Source of the DNA: Sialis fuliginosa
Lineage: Eukaryota > Arthropoda > Insecta > Megaloptera > Sialidae
Direction: 5' to 3'
Assembly (NCBI GenBank): GCA_961205875.1
Contig: OY540821.1
Span: 14,074,001 to 14,138,000, forward strand
Length of the DNA stretch: 64,000 nucleotides
Every line of letters begins with the position of its first letter. The first letter of the stretch is position 1. This document shows, one piece after another, positions 1 through 11,751 of the stretch. Made by a program: the position numbers and the translations under genes. The notes under the pieces are model-generated. The model was given only the letters and a program-made list of their open reading frames with translations. It made no database searches and was not told the origin of the DNA.

Positions 1-1498
1 TTCAGTCTTATAAAAAAAATGCTTCTAAGCTTTTTTGTATAGCGTTTCATAACAAACAATTTAATCAATTGATTTTTTTTATTCGGTTTATTTTTATTGA
101 TGTTTCAGCGTTACCAAGGGAGGTAAGTCGAAGGTATGTGAGGTATGTAGGTATAAAAAATTATTGATAGAAAAAATAGTTTCAAATACTAGTTGTTCGC
201 TATAAACCCCCATGATGAAAAAACCTAATAATAAATACTTTTTTTTTTCAAAACAAAATTTGTTTTCTGATTTATTATTGCCTGTTTATCAATTAGGCCA
301 CATAAATTATTATTTTAATAAACAATCGAGCAAACTAATAAATAATTATAAAGCAATGTGGGTAAATTCAAGCAAACGTTATTTTTTATAAAACAAATAT
401 TAAGTTTTATTGTTTATATTCCATAGCTACGTAACGCCCGCGCTGCTTTTGAAATAAACATAAACATGTAAATATATACATTTAAACTTTAAAAATAGCG
501 GAACACGTGAGCTATATAGGTTATTATTATATAACCAACACAAGATTCCGAGTTGTAAATGTATGTACGAATATATGGAAGATTTCCCATGCAGAAAGAA
601 CCTTTTTATCGGATCAGATTATCGATTCCCGGCTGGTTTTAGGTAACACAGATTTATAAGAGACAGTAGGTATTTGATGTAACTTACGTTGTCGCTGGTA
701 TAAATTTGTTGGTTGAAAATTACAGCTGGATATATTACATAGGATAGTTTTTGGCAAGAGATGGCGGAGTTTTAGAAAAAGTGCCTTTTAAATAGAAATT
801 TATAGATGGGGGATTATAGTTTGTATGATGAGATATTTTTTTAGGTAATATATTTTAACGTAAGAATATTGCAATTTGCTTCATAAAATATACGATTTTT
901 TTTTAATTTAAAAAATGGAACAAAAAAAATATAATTAGTTAAGTTAAGTTGGTATGAGTTACGATTTTTCGCTTTATGAATCTATAAAAAGGGTTCTATA
1001 AAGAAACGTACTTGTATTATATGATTTTTTTATGCCAAAATGTGTATCAAAAATAATTATTAATTTATGATTAATAATAAAATAAATATTGTCGTTTTTT
1101 ATGTCTTTTGTGGACAAAAAGTAATAAGTAAATATTAGCTCATTGGCTATACAGAGATATTTCTAGGCTTCTATGATGTCCATTAGATTTTTAAATGTAA
1201 ATAAATTTTTTTTTTAATTGCAATTTCGCAACTAAAATTCCGTGATTTTCATTGATTCGACAGCTTGTTCTAAATCAATTTTTTTCTGTATTTTTATTAA
1301 ATTATCGAATTGCAAAAATATCTTTTTTACATATTGGGGAAATGTAAAAAGGTTCATTTATCATAAATTTTGAACACGATTTTTTCAATTAAATAAATTA
1401 ATATGTATCTTACAGAATTTTTTATCTCAAAAAGTATAGATGTAGAAATCTATCTCGGCAAATAATTAATTAATTATAGAACAAGATTAAAAAAAACA
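1..1498. other. AT-rich intergenic or intronic sequence
   Basis: I see no gene in this stretch. It is dominated by A/T runs, with one small GC-richer patch near 425-450. There are no convincing inverted repeats and no long open frame on either strand. Confidence 0.5.
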
Positions 1499-1711
1499 TC
1501 TGCCAAGTAAATGCACAGTGCTTCCTCGTGCTAAATTCACCAAAGATAGTTAATTATTGAACAATTTAAATAAAAACCGATAGTGTTGCCTGGAATTGGT
1601 TAACCATTTAATTTTTATACAATTTTACTAAAAAATATTAGTTCGAAATTTTTTATGTCTCAATCTGAAACGATCACAAAGCTTCTCGTATTTTCGATAT
1701 TGCGAGGAAGC
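1499..1711 (-). repeat. Family C dispersed repeat, internally deleted reversed copy
   Basis: Both ends of family C are present on the minus strand. The segment at 1671-1711 is the complement of the head (GCAATATCGAAxATACGAGA, then AGCTTTGTGATCGTT). The segment at 1499-1535 is the complement of the tail (TTAGCACGAGGAAGCACTGT, then GCATTTACTTGG). The plus-strand copy at 56023-56520 keeps about 440 bp between these ends, whereas here only about 135 bp remain, so this copy has lost most of its interior. The class of element is not clear to me. Confidence 0.75.
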
Positions 1712-1744
1712 AATAATCCTAAAAAGATCACAATTATTTTATAG

Positions 1745-1949
1745 TTAATTGCGTTCAATATGAATTCCGTATTTTAAACACCGTACGTTTAGGGTTAAGT
1801 GTGATTTACATTTTGTACATTTACATCCACAGCTGACCTTAATTCCGCTTATACAGCGAACTTTCCCAACCGGAAATTGACTTAGTGAGCTCTTATACAG
1901 AACCGCAAAAAACTTGCACACAAATGAACTAGCCAGCGTTGTTAAATTG
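1745..1949 (-). other. Candidate cysteine-rich exon, unrecognised
   Basis: On the minus strand a pyrimidine-rich stretch ending ACTTTTGCAG (G at 1950) forms a good splice acceptor. It is followed by a stop-free frame that runs to a TAA at 1745-1747. An ATG just upstream, inside the acceptor, would give 72 codons. The product has a dense cysteine patch of the form C-x7-C-x-C-x-C-x2-C followed by a further Cys, with Lys and Ser between, which could resemble a metal-binding loop. Base composition is clearly richer in G+C than the flanks, which favours coding or former coding sequence. A possible donor (AAG|GTCAGC) lies inside the frame, so the exon could end earlier. I recognise no family. It could also be a fragment of a transposon protein or chance. 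Confidence 0.25.
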
Positions 1950-2669
1950 CTGCAAAAGTACATAAATACATTCTATATTCGGACCCCCCTTCGTTCTCAA
2001 ATGCATTTCTTATGATAATTTACCTTTTCTTAGAGTATTTTATATGTTTAGATGCGAAGGAACATATTATTTGTATGGTAATTGTATTTACTTTGATTCG
2101 GGAATGATTTCGTAAGAATTCTGTAATTTGGACGACTTCTTATAAAAGCGCAGTAGCGAATTTTTTTAAATTAACTTAACGGGTTACACATAAATGTATA
2201 CTGTATTTACTGATCATAATAAAAAAAAATTTATATATTGCTTCAAAAAATTTTTTTTATGCTACTTTTTCCGAGCGTCTTAAAGAATCTTTGACAATCA
2301 CTGGCATATTTTATTTTTTTAAAAGAGTTAAACAGATATACCAGAACAAAATAAATGCTATATCCATTTTAAATTAAGTATTTTTAAGCATCCAGTAAAA
2401 TAAATAAATTTCCTGAAATCTGTGGAACAAATTTAATTAAGAGATTTAAAAAACTTCGGTAAATATTTATAATATCAAAATGTGTATAAATAAAAATAAA
2501 ATTAACTTCTGCGATAAATAGGATAATTAAAACAGAGAAAATAAATATTTGTATACAAATTTTATCCGTGGAAAGTATTTCCTAACGCTTTAATTTATTA
2601 TAACGTGTTTTATTAATATTTTATTAAAGGCCGGAGAGTTTATAAACTTAAATTTGTTAATGATACAAG

Positions 2670-3429
2670 CAGGGGTAGATTTACAATTTACACGTTCACA
2701 ATTTTGAAAGCTTATTCAATTATACGAAGAAGTAAATAATTAGACTGACTGTATTAAAATATTTAGTTATCTTGTAATTTGAAAAGGAAAAAAATTAAAA
2801 TTATCAAATATCATAACAGATTTGAATGATAACTAACTAGTATCGTCTATGGTCGAAATTCGACCAATATTTTACTAGCCTTAACGGCAACATACACAAA
2901 TGATTTTTTTGTACATATCTATGGCACAGTACCTAACCTAACCTAATCTAATCTAACCTGCTTTTACAAGAAAAAAACACAGCAATTGAACGCGAATTGA
3001 AACTCAAAACTATTTATTTTTGCCGGTTGGTGGTACTAGAAGTATTGCTATGCTATTGAACTAAAATAATGTTAACTGTTTTTGTGGTTCTTGGAAGGGG
3101 GTGTGTGAGTGTGACTAATGTTTTTAACAATATTTAAAGAATATCTGGTTCAATCTCACGTGGTTGAATGTTTTTTCAGCAATCATAAAAAAAATCTGTA
3201 TTAGAGTAAAAATATAGTACAGAACACTTATCGCACTTGACTATTTTTTAATATAAAATTCTTTCCGTGTTCTATTTGCAAAAATTCACAAAATAAATAC
3301 ACATAGAACCATTATGTAACATTTATTATTAACAATAAGTATTAAATAAATATTTTCGATATTATAAAGTTCTTGCGAGTATTAATTACTGAAAACTTTA
3401 TATTTCCGCAATTTATAAATCCGCCCCTG
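2670..3429. mobile_element. Non-autonomous hAT-type element with 8-bp target duplication
   Basis: The left end reads CAGGGGTAGATTTACAATTT at 2670. The complement of the right end reads CAGGGGCGGATTTATAAATT and finishes at 3429. That is a terminal inverted repeat matching at 16 of 20 positions, starting CAGGGG as many hAT elements do. The flanks are GATACAAG (2662-2669) and GATACATG (3430-3437), an 8-bp target duplication with one mismatch, which is the hAT length. No transposase frame is present, so the 760-bp copy is a MITE or internally deleted derivative that relied on an enzyme supplied elsewhere. Confidence 0.85.
2932..2956 (-). repeat. Short interstitial telomere-like run, (CCTAA/TCTAA)5
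   Basis: Five pentamers in a row read CCTAA three times and then TCTAA twice. The complement, TTAGG, is the common insect telomere unit. The run sits inside the hAT element and is too short and degenerate to be a telomere. Confidence 0.7.
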
Positions 3430-3437
3430 GATACATG

Positions 3438-5082
3438 TCTGATGAAAATTTAATTATAAAATTAAGAAAGTAAACTAGAAGCAATATTTGATTTTACTTG
3501 TAAAATACTTCCTTTAAAGAAAATGAACGACCGTTATAACTAAAAATAAGTTGAAAGAAAAGCCTTTTATCTACACTGAATATGTTTACTTGTTTTGTGC
3601 TGTGTATTGTAAATAAATATATAATTTAATTAAATATAAATTTTAACGTACGGTGTGTTATTAGAATTGGTCCAATATTTCCTACGTTTAATCTATAATA
3701 ATATTGTGATAAATTGTGAAAAACTTATTTTCGTGTTTGTTTACCAAAATCTTATAAACAATAGAACGTCTTTAGGACAACAACCTATACAAGTTCATTT
3801 TGTTTGAACTAGAAAAAGGTCCACAAAAACTACAGCTACGAATAATAGAGCAATGTGTACTTTATAAGGGATGGAACATTTATTAATATATTTTAAAATA
3901 TATAAAAATCATATCGTTTTTACTCAGAATTAAGAAAATGTGATTGTATAATATTTATTTTTATAGTTTAATTAAACTTGATGATGTCTTTTATAAAATA
4001 ATAAAAATTCAAGGCTGTAGGCCCTCTAAAAATACACACAAAAAATTGAGTCCTGTTTTTACATAAAATAAAATAAATTTTGGTATAGCCCTTTAATTAC
4101 AATTTAAAATAAAAACTAGTTTTGAAACTAGCTTCCCAATAGTGTCTTTTAAAAACTTGATTATTTTTGGAAATTTTTATTAACTTTTGGATACCGGTAT
4201 TACATTTTATGGATTACAGGCAAATTGCGATATTTTGGTCTTTTATTTTGAACGACACTTACTTTTGAGCTATTAGCTATTTAGTTTAAGATATATACTA
4301 GAAGTACCTTTTTATAAGAAAATTTATTATCTGTAAAATTGTTCTTGTTCATTTTTGCTTTATTTTACATCGTTTTCGCTACATCGATGATTGAACCATA
4401 AACGTTATTCAATTTAAAAAAAAATGTTTTTCTCAGGGGCGTACTACCTTGTAGGTGAATATTAATTCTATTTGTAATATATATAGAAACGTTCAAATTA
4501 GATTGAATTAAAGATACGAGTACATATTATGTATTAATTTGCCTTTTGAAAATACGTTACATTTAATAATTTCGTCCTCACTGATGAGCTATATAGATTT
4601 CAAAATAAAAAAATTAATTAATTTGCCAAAATAAAAAAAATATTTAAAATACATGTGGTACATACTATTTATATGTATATTATTTGGATCTATTACTGGC
4701 AATATGATTCATCTTGATAATTTAAAAAAATTCGTTTGTTTGTTATTTTCGATTTGCCACGAAAACTATTGAATTGAATTTGACGAGAATATGTATAACT
4801 ATTAGAAACTTTAAGACCTTAGAATTAGATTAGACTATAAGATAATTGATTTGTAGCAGGTCCGTATTAAGGAAATCTTACAATGAATATTTTTTCCATT
4901 TTCTTTTCATTGAAAAGACAAATCAAATGTAGTTGTTATGTCTTTTCAATAAAAATAATAATAGCATTAAAAAATTAACGAACTTAACGATTCCTATGAT
5001 ATTACCTTAGAATGTACATCCCTGGCTTAAGATCGAATCCCTTGTTTATGCGACATCTCTCAGAGCTTGCCGGGATCATCAA
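3438..5082. other. AT-rich stretch without recognised gene
   Basis: I see no gene. A lone CAGGGGCGTACTACC at 4435 resembles a hAT terminus, but I found no matching inverted end within about 2 kb. The rest is low-complexity A/T sequence. Confidence 0.45.
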
Positions 5083-5275
5083 TCAATTAATCAGACTTAA
5101 CAATGGCGACAGTTTAGTGAAAAAAGTCACAAACTCACAACATATGTGCTGCAAACAGTGAGTAATGGAAAACGTTCTGAGCCAATCAGGAACTCGTAAT
5201 ACCACTATCTCGCGGAAGAAAATTGATTGGACCCATGTCAATAATGTTACCCCCACTCCCCGCTGTTTTATCAAT
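5083..5275. other. GC-richer island with two CCAAT-like motifs
   Basis: This patch is richer in G+C than its surroundings. It contains GCCAATCAGG and, further on, an inverted CCAAT within ATTGATTGGACC. The minus strand is open for about 60 codons and coding-like in composition, but I recognise no protein. It may be an exon remnant, a regulatory patch or an old repeat. Confidence 0.2.
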
Positions 5276-6740
5276 TTTAAAAATCAAAGAAAAATTGTAA
5301 TCGGCTTAGCGGTAATATAATAATCTTAAAATTCTGTTTGCAATCATCGACTTTTATGGGGATCACTTGTGTTATTTTCTTGTTAAAATCGATAGCAGAA
5401 ATGTTCGGTATAGAACCGCGTAACATTGGCTGAGATGATGACTTGGCTTATGCACAGAAGCCAAGAGTAAACTACATTTGTATTTTAAAAAGTACTTAAG
5501 TACATTTAGATATACGAGTATATGTATTAAAATATACCTGCTTATTAAAAAGTTCTTTTCTCAAAAAAATATATGTAGGTACATATCTACCGTTTTTACG
5601 ATTTACATATAAAACAAAAAAAATCGTCTTAAAGAGAAGCAATAATATAGTTCTCTGTGGAACGGACTGTTTGCCTCAACCTCGTGTCCGAAATTTAAGA
5701 TTATTATTAATAAAATAATGAATTTATCTATTTCCTACATAATCGTTCATAATTAGTATTTTGTAATTTTAAAACGAAAATTTAATTTGAGCAGTTGTTA
5801 ATTTTATTTAAATTTTAAAATGTCTGCTCTTTAGTATTAAAAACATTAATACATTTAATTTTAATTGCAAGTACATAGTAACAAAAATAATAAAACTTTT
5901 GAAATGCTATTTTATCTGTAGAACTGCAATGAAGTCAAGACCTATCTAATAATGTTATTGCTAGAGAGCGTCCAGATTTCGAACTTATTCACTTTAAATT
6001 GTACCATTGAGGAGGAGGAACGAGTAACGACTTTTACACCTTGGATATTGTCAGAGTCTAGTAATTGGATCATCTAGAATAGAGTCAGTCTCTAACATGG
6101 CTGTAGGTAGATATTTTCAAAGCAGGAGGAAAATGAAGCATTTAATCCTTTTTGGCCAGGGGATTTCTATAATATCCATCGGGAAGGATTTAAAATTTCA
6201 ACTAACAAATTTTTGGTTAAAATAAATATGTATTTTCAAACATCTTTGATTTTTTTTACAGAAGAAATAAATAAAACTATTCTAATAATTAAGATCAATT
6301 TTTAAGAAATGGAAAAATATTACCTCAGGATTTTTGTTTGTAAAAATTTGTCATTTGAGAGTTAAGCCTAGCACAGTACCGTATTGTTTTTCAATTAATT
6401 CGATTATTAGCAAAGTTAAGAACCACTATAAGTTAAATTTAATAGTTCGTCTATCAGAACACAGATAAATTTAAATCATTTTTAATTATGTTTGAAAAAT
6501 ACATATACAAAGCAATAATATTATCCCTGATGACATTTAAGTACATAATACCATAAGCGCTAACAAATTCGATTAACGAATTATGTAAAAAATATTCATT
6601 TGAAAAACGAAAAAAAATGTTTTTCCCAAAATTATACATTTTTGAAAGTTAATATTTGGTCAGGTATAAGATTACATCGATTGTGGCTGATTTGTATGCT
6701 TAATTTAAAATTAAAATTTCGATACGAAACACTAAAAATA
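5276..6740. other. AT-rich stretch without recognised gene
   Basis: I see no gene or repeat boundary. The short open frames are AT-driven and have no recognisable protein features. Confidence 0.45.
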
Positions 6741-6960
6741 ACCTTAGTTAGCATGGCTCCTACATCTTATCGCGGGGGATTTTCGGCGGGTCCCCTCTTG
6801 CTAAAAAACCTAAGACATTTTTTGACTACGACAAACAAGACTTGTTGATTCGTCGCGCTGGGCCCCATTTAGCCCAGGCTAGAACTCTGTTAGCCAACCG
6901 CTACCTTTGTGGGGGTCAAGTTTCGCCACTGTGAATAATGTGAATGGATGTCCCCCGTTT
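6741..6960. other. GC-rich island with a lone hAT-like terminus
   Basis: This is one of the GC-richest patches in the left third, with several G and C runs. The complement of 6917-6931 reads CAGTGGCGAAACTTG, sharing its first ten bases with the ends of the palindrome family at 11752 and 35615. No partner terminus was found at lower coordinates, so it may be one end of a truncated element. Confidence 0.3.
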
Positions 6961-7640
6961 ATCCACTCATTACACACGCCCATGCATGTAACAATAGATA
7001 GTAGTAGGTACTAGCTTTTATTGTCCTATTGGATGAAATTACCCCGCTCACACTGGTTCTATTGCTGTAGTTTCTAAATTGTACTAATTATTTTTTCCCG
7101 GAGATTACTCTATGGATTATTCTACTGTTTTCTGTATCATTTAACTTTATGTAAGGTGTCACTGTAACTGCAAATAGGATATGGTACTTTTTATTTGTTA
7201 TTATTACTGTTTATAAAGTGATAATATCAGCACAAGTTTTAATGAGTGAAAAATGTCATTGAAGTATATACAATTGTACAATGTTCACTAGGAATTCTAC
7301 AAATAAAATAAATAGTTTTAGTTGCAGTTAGCTAGTAGGTATATTTTATTTTTAATTATTTGTAAGTATATAATATACTCTATTTTATTTAAGAACGCAG
7401 TGGTTGCCGTGGTTTTTTACGGTAAAATGCATGATTCGTACCGTCAGGAAGAAATAGGATGATATTATTTTGGTTTAGTTTAGTGTTTGTCTTTAAAGTT
7501 ATTTGAAGATCAACATTATTTATTTAAATAAACTTGTATTGTAGAAAATATTGTTTTTTAAGAAAATAAGTTACTTTTTTGCACGGCGTGCGCAAAAGTA
7601 CTACTTTAGACATATCAATGAAAAGCCTACTTTTTTAAAA
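6961..7640. other. AT-rich stretch without recognised gene
   Basis: Nothing recognisable was seen here apart from ordinary A/T-rich sequence. Confidence 0.4.
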
Positions 7641-7800
7641 GAAACCCTATTAATCTCACTTTGTCGTCCGTCCGTCCGTCCTTTTCAGTCAAAGTAAAAT
7701 ATCTCGTAAACTATATAAGCTAGAAACTTGAAATTTTTACTGAACATGTAAAATGATACCCTCTATTAAAATTTTTTTAGAGTTAAGCCAATTTTTATGT
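7641..7800 (-). repeat. Family D dispersed repeat, reversed tail
   Basis: The segment GAAACCCTATTAATCTCACT followed by TTGTCGTCCGTCCGTCC is the reverse complement of the family D tail at 38620-38680 (GACAGACGGATAACAAAGTG, then ATCC-AGAAGGGTTTCG). It carries a (TCCG)n run at about 7667-7682. I associate this family with widespread insect, mainly lepidopteran, repeats from memory. Confidence 0.65.
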
Positions 7801-8810
7801 ACACATGGTACACCTAATTACACAACAGAAATTTTTAAGTATAAGTTTATATATACTGTAATTTGTAAATTGGATTTAATTATAAGATAATTATATAGGT
7901 TATTACAATTATTTTGTTTATGCTTGTATTCGATTTTTTGTGATTTCTATACGTACTTTTGTTGAAATTAGACATTTTATTAATTTTTTATAATAAATAA
8001 AACATACTTACTCATTACATATATATCACATTTGAATACAAGTAAAATTTAAAATAATTACCCACTCTGTATACATTACAGTAGCAATAGTGTATGTTAA
8101 GAAATGAAAGAATCCAAGAACTTTTCTCATATCTTGTGCTTTTTATGAATGGCCATCACTTTTACGTGAATATAAAGTTTTAATAGATGTTAGTAGCTTT
8201 TTTAATTAGTCCAAAAACTCTTTAAGAATGTAGAAAAGCACACATAAACTGAACAAATTAGCTACGTACCTGAGTTTTATGTCTGGCAGAATTACGTAGT
8301 GTATGGGCTGTTTTATTATCAAATGCACATGAATAGTTTTTTTTTTGTAATATAAATAATTCTTAAAAGAGTGTTTATTTATGCATGTATTGTAAAATTG
8401 TTAAGAAAACATTTTATAAAAACAAAAATTGTAATTTGTTTATTCATTAATGTAACTGAAAAAAGAGCCTGTATCAAATCTCTCCAGTATAACAAACCCA
8501 AATAATAAGTCCTTAATATTATAAAATATTATATTAACTAATTAACATTATAAAGTTTTAAAATCATAATATTATGATACATTAGCTAAGCACAAATATG
8601 AAGAATAAATCATCAATCTCTATTATAAAAAGCTAGCTCTCTCAAAACATTTTATGTCAAAAATTAAATCCTCATAATATTGTACCTTTATTACCATTAC
8701 GCTGAAAGATCTACAGTACATTATTTACGTTCATAAAAGGTATAATGTATGTAAAACACAAGGAATATTCTTTCTATGTAATCTATGTATATAAAAATAT
8801 CTACCATGGA
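7801..8810. other. AT-rich stretch without recognised gene
   Basis: I see no gene in this stretch and no repeat boundary that I can support. Confidence 0.4.
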
Positions 8811-9080
8811 GGTCACGGGACTTTCTTATACGTAATCCTGATAGTGAACAGTGTACGTATATTATTATCTATAATTTATTTTCCATACATTTTTTCAACA
8901 TTTATGATTTAATCAGAAAGAATTTTTTTTAAATAACTATTTAGACTTTCAGTATTACGTATAAGAAAGTTCCATGATACCTTATTTACATTATTCAATC
9001 TCTGTAATATGTATAAGAAAGTCCCATGACACCCATATCAGATATTTCTTCTCTGTTATGAACCATTTGAATTATAATTA
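8811..9080. repeat. Family B foldback repeat, copy 1
   Basis: A reversed unit at 8811-8855 (GGGACTTTCTTATACGTAAT) is followed about 100 bp later by two direct units at 8945-8979 and 9004-9032 (ATTACGTATAAGAAAGTTCC and AATATGTATAAGAAAGTCCC). The structure is therefore one inverted arm facing a tandem pair. A second copy at 47776-47965 has the same tandem pair and the same downstream CTCTGTTATGAACCATTTGA. It is probably a small non-autonomous element. Confidence 0.75.
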
Positions 9081-9162
9081 AATTATTTAAATTAATTAAT
9101 TTTTTTAGGTGCAGTTTATTTTGATATTTTTCATCTACTAATTGTACGTTTCGAAACGATGA

Positions 9163-9369
9163 TCAAATAAAAAAAATAGGTGTAAAATTTCACAAAACCA
9201 GTTAGAAATATTTTTTCATTTTCTTTTTCTGTTCGTAAATTGTATTGAAATTAAAGAACCAGAAATTGGTAAATGGCCAACAAAAGAAGTGCTGAAAGTA
9301 TGTCAGGAGTTAACTAAATTAATCAACGATAATTTTTTATTAGAAGACTTTACAGCTGAACTTTTTTAA
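9163..9369 (+). other. Coding-like fragment with faint resemblance to a TAFH/NHR1 domain
   Basis: One frame is open from just after a TGA at 9160-9162 to a TAA at 9367-9369. The portion from about 9253 is balanced and coding-like, reading KEPEIGKWPTKEV early and LLEDFTAELF just before the stop. There is no ATG at its start. An AG preceded by pyrimidine-rich sequence (TTTTCATTTTCTTTTTCTG, then ...TTAAAG at 9256) could be an acceptor. The PEIG stretch, a middle region with spaced Leu/Val, and EDF-x3-L recall the TAFH/NHR1 domain of TAF4 and the ETO/Nervy family. However, the spacing between PEIG and EDF is longer than I remember, and no further domain follows the stop. It may be a terminal exon, an exon remnant, or coding sequence carried by a transposon. 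The family assignment is weak. Confidence 0.25.
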
Positions 9370-11140
9370 TATCGAAATATAACAGAGGTTTTTCTCCTCG
9401 TGTATACTGTTTTTTGTTACTTTTAAAATGAGATAAGTTTTTTGTTGGTATCTTTAATTTTTTCTGCGTGTGTTGGGGTTGAAAATATAATAACAAAATG
9501 TGCACATGGCTGATGTTATATTATTATTGAATAAGTTTTTAGAAGAGCGTGCTAATGGTATCACATTTTAAATATTTATAAATTGTTATTTAATAACTAT
9601 ATGTAAAATTTCAGTCGAGAAAATGGATGTTCCTAAGACATACTTATATAATTATATATATCACTATATGTACATATATATAAGATACATATATATAATA
9701 AATTAACTTTCTCAAATATACATTTATAAACAATTTATACTACGGTAAAAATTCAATACCACGTAAATGCATTTCCGTAACTCAAATAATATTCCCTCGA
9801 CATTCGATGTACATAGGTTCTACTATACATATACATATATGCAGGCGTATATATATGTAACTCGAGAGCTTGTTCGTAAAAAAGTTATCGAATATCTTAA
9901 AAGTAATTTTACATGTTACTTAAAAAATGTGAAGCAAAATCCATCAAGAATGCAAATATTGATGAAGTCGATTTTCAACACACTTCATTTTTAGAACCGC
10001 CTTACCCTACGAGGTATTAAATAACGGTGACTTGCAACCCCGATCTCCCCTACCTATCACGGTATAGAAAAATTAGGGAAATGAAAAAAATGTAATGCAG
10101 AATTTTTTTTATTCGAAGTATATAACAACATTATTTATCATTAAATTGATTATTTAAAACATTGTTTTTCTCCAAATCTACTTTGAATATTTTATGGAAC
10201 TTCTCAAACCGATCAGTTCTCCTATTCGACCGCTTCTTAAAACAATCGGTATTTACTGTAACCAATAATGTTTTTCAGGGTTACATAGGTTTACAATCAG
10301 AACTTTATTAATCGTATCTGTCCGTCCGTCCGTCCATTACAATAAATATCTTGTCACATCTACGTAGAACAAAATATGTTCATATTTTATTACCTCCCCC
10401 TCTCAAAATCTGAAAATTTCATTGTAGCAGGGCTTCGGCAGTAAATAAATAAAAAAAAAAATATGTAGGTAAGTAGATCTTGATCATTTTTTTTTTTAAA
10501 TATAATTTTTCTGCAAAAGGACTCCTACTTTATATTATACTATACAAAGTATATAATATCGTTTAACTCGATATTTTCTCATAACGTATCTTTTACTTAC
10601 ATTACTGTACATTAGACCAATAAATTCAGGGTTTTAATTCTAACTGCTGGCAATAAGAATTTAATGAATTTCTTTTATATGTAACTGCCTTGAATTTAAA
10701 TGTTATAGTTTCGCAATGAATCAAGTTTAATTAATATTTTTTTCTTCCTTCTTTCCACTTTATGTGGCTTTAAACTAAATCCGAAGTGATTTGTATGTTA
10801 AATATTATTGTTAAATTTAAATTACTATCTTTTTGAATTGAAAAGTGTTTGTTATTGTAATTATATAGATACATATTTAATATTATAATGTATTTGGCAA
10901 CTAACTACTTATAAGTTAGTACTTATAGCTTAAACTTTAAGCAGTTATTAATACGATATAAAGTTTGTTGCGTTGTTAAATACTTTATTGCTACGATTTC
11001 CTAAGATTTATTTTATTACATATGTAAAAACATTACATTAAATTTACATCTCTCAATAAACACTTTCAAACTTTAATATAGAACCCTAAAAATATAGGGT
11101 GCGAAATGATTACAAAAATTTAATTAAATTATTTTTCGTA
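9370..11140. other. AT-rich stretch without recognised gene
   Basis: I see no gene. Features of note are a TA-rich microsatellite-like tract near 9640-9710 and a (TCCG)-type run at 10318-10335, which resembles the short GTCCGTCC tracts of family D without clear boundaries. Confidence 0.45.
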
Positions 11141-11240
11141 GTAGAAAAATTGATTAATTAATGTAAATATAATATATTATATTATTATATTTTACTCAGC
11201 TATTACAGGATTTCTGAGACAGTTTGCGTTTGACACACTA
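11141..11240 (+). repeat. Family L dispersed repeat, copy 1
   Basis: The sequence GTAGAAAAATTGATTAATTA ... CAGCTATTACAGGATTT ... CTGCGTTTG-type ... GACACAC is shared with 17856-17929. In this copy about 40 bp of extra A/T sequence separates the first block from the second. Confidence 0.65.
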
Positions 11241-11751
11241 CCGTATCTGATAATTTTATATTTGTCAAAAAGTTTTTGGACGTACATTAAAAATATTTTT
11301 TTTTGTACATATCAACTTAATTCTGTTGTTAAAAAATCAAATATATATTAAAATTGATCTTCTTTTAAAAAATCGTATTATGTAGTCGCTGTTTTAATAT
11401 AAGCGTGTTTATTTAATTTCAGCGATATGCTGAAATCTCATGCGTTACTTAATTTTCAAACACCGTGTATAAAACACAATATATTAATGTAAAAATGTCA
11501 TTTGATGATTGGCAAATACGTAACGGGCTTTATTCCCTTTAGAGGTTCAAATCGACCTTCCCCTTTCCGATCGACACCCCCACCCACCCTGTTCTTCACA
11601 ATCAACTGAAATAGAATCAATCTTTAGCTGTCATTGCGTATCAGTATAGGATATACATCTCTTATTTCTTGCACAGTCACCAACGAGTTCGGTTTTCAGG
11701 AAATGTAGTAGAGCGGGTTAAATAGTTATGGAAAGCTATCTTATTTTGTAA
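11241..11751. other. AT-rich stretch with a small C-rich patch
   Basis: I see no gene. A short patch at 11550-11590 is rich in C (CCCCCACCCACCC). Otherwise this is ordinary A/T-rich sequence. Confidence 0.4.

Noticed and set aside
2932..2956. Chromosome-end telomere
   Set aside because: Only five degenerate units, inside a transposable element and far from a sequence end.
4435..4450. CAGGGGCGTACTACC, hAT-like terminus
   Set aside because: No inverted partner found within about 2 kb, so no element can be delimited.
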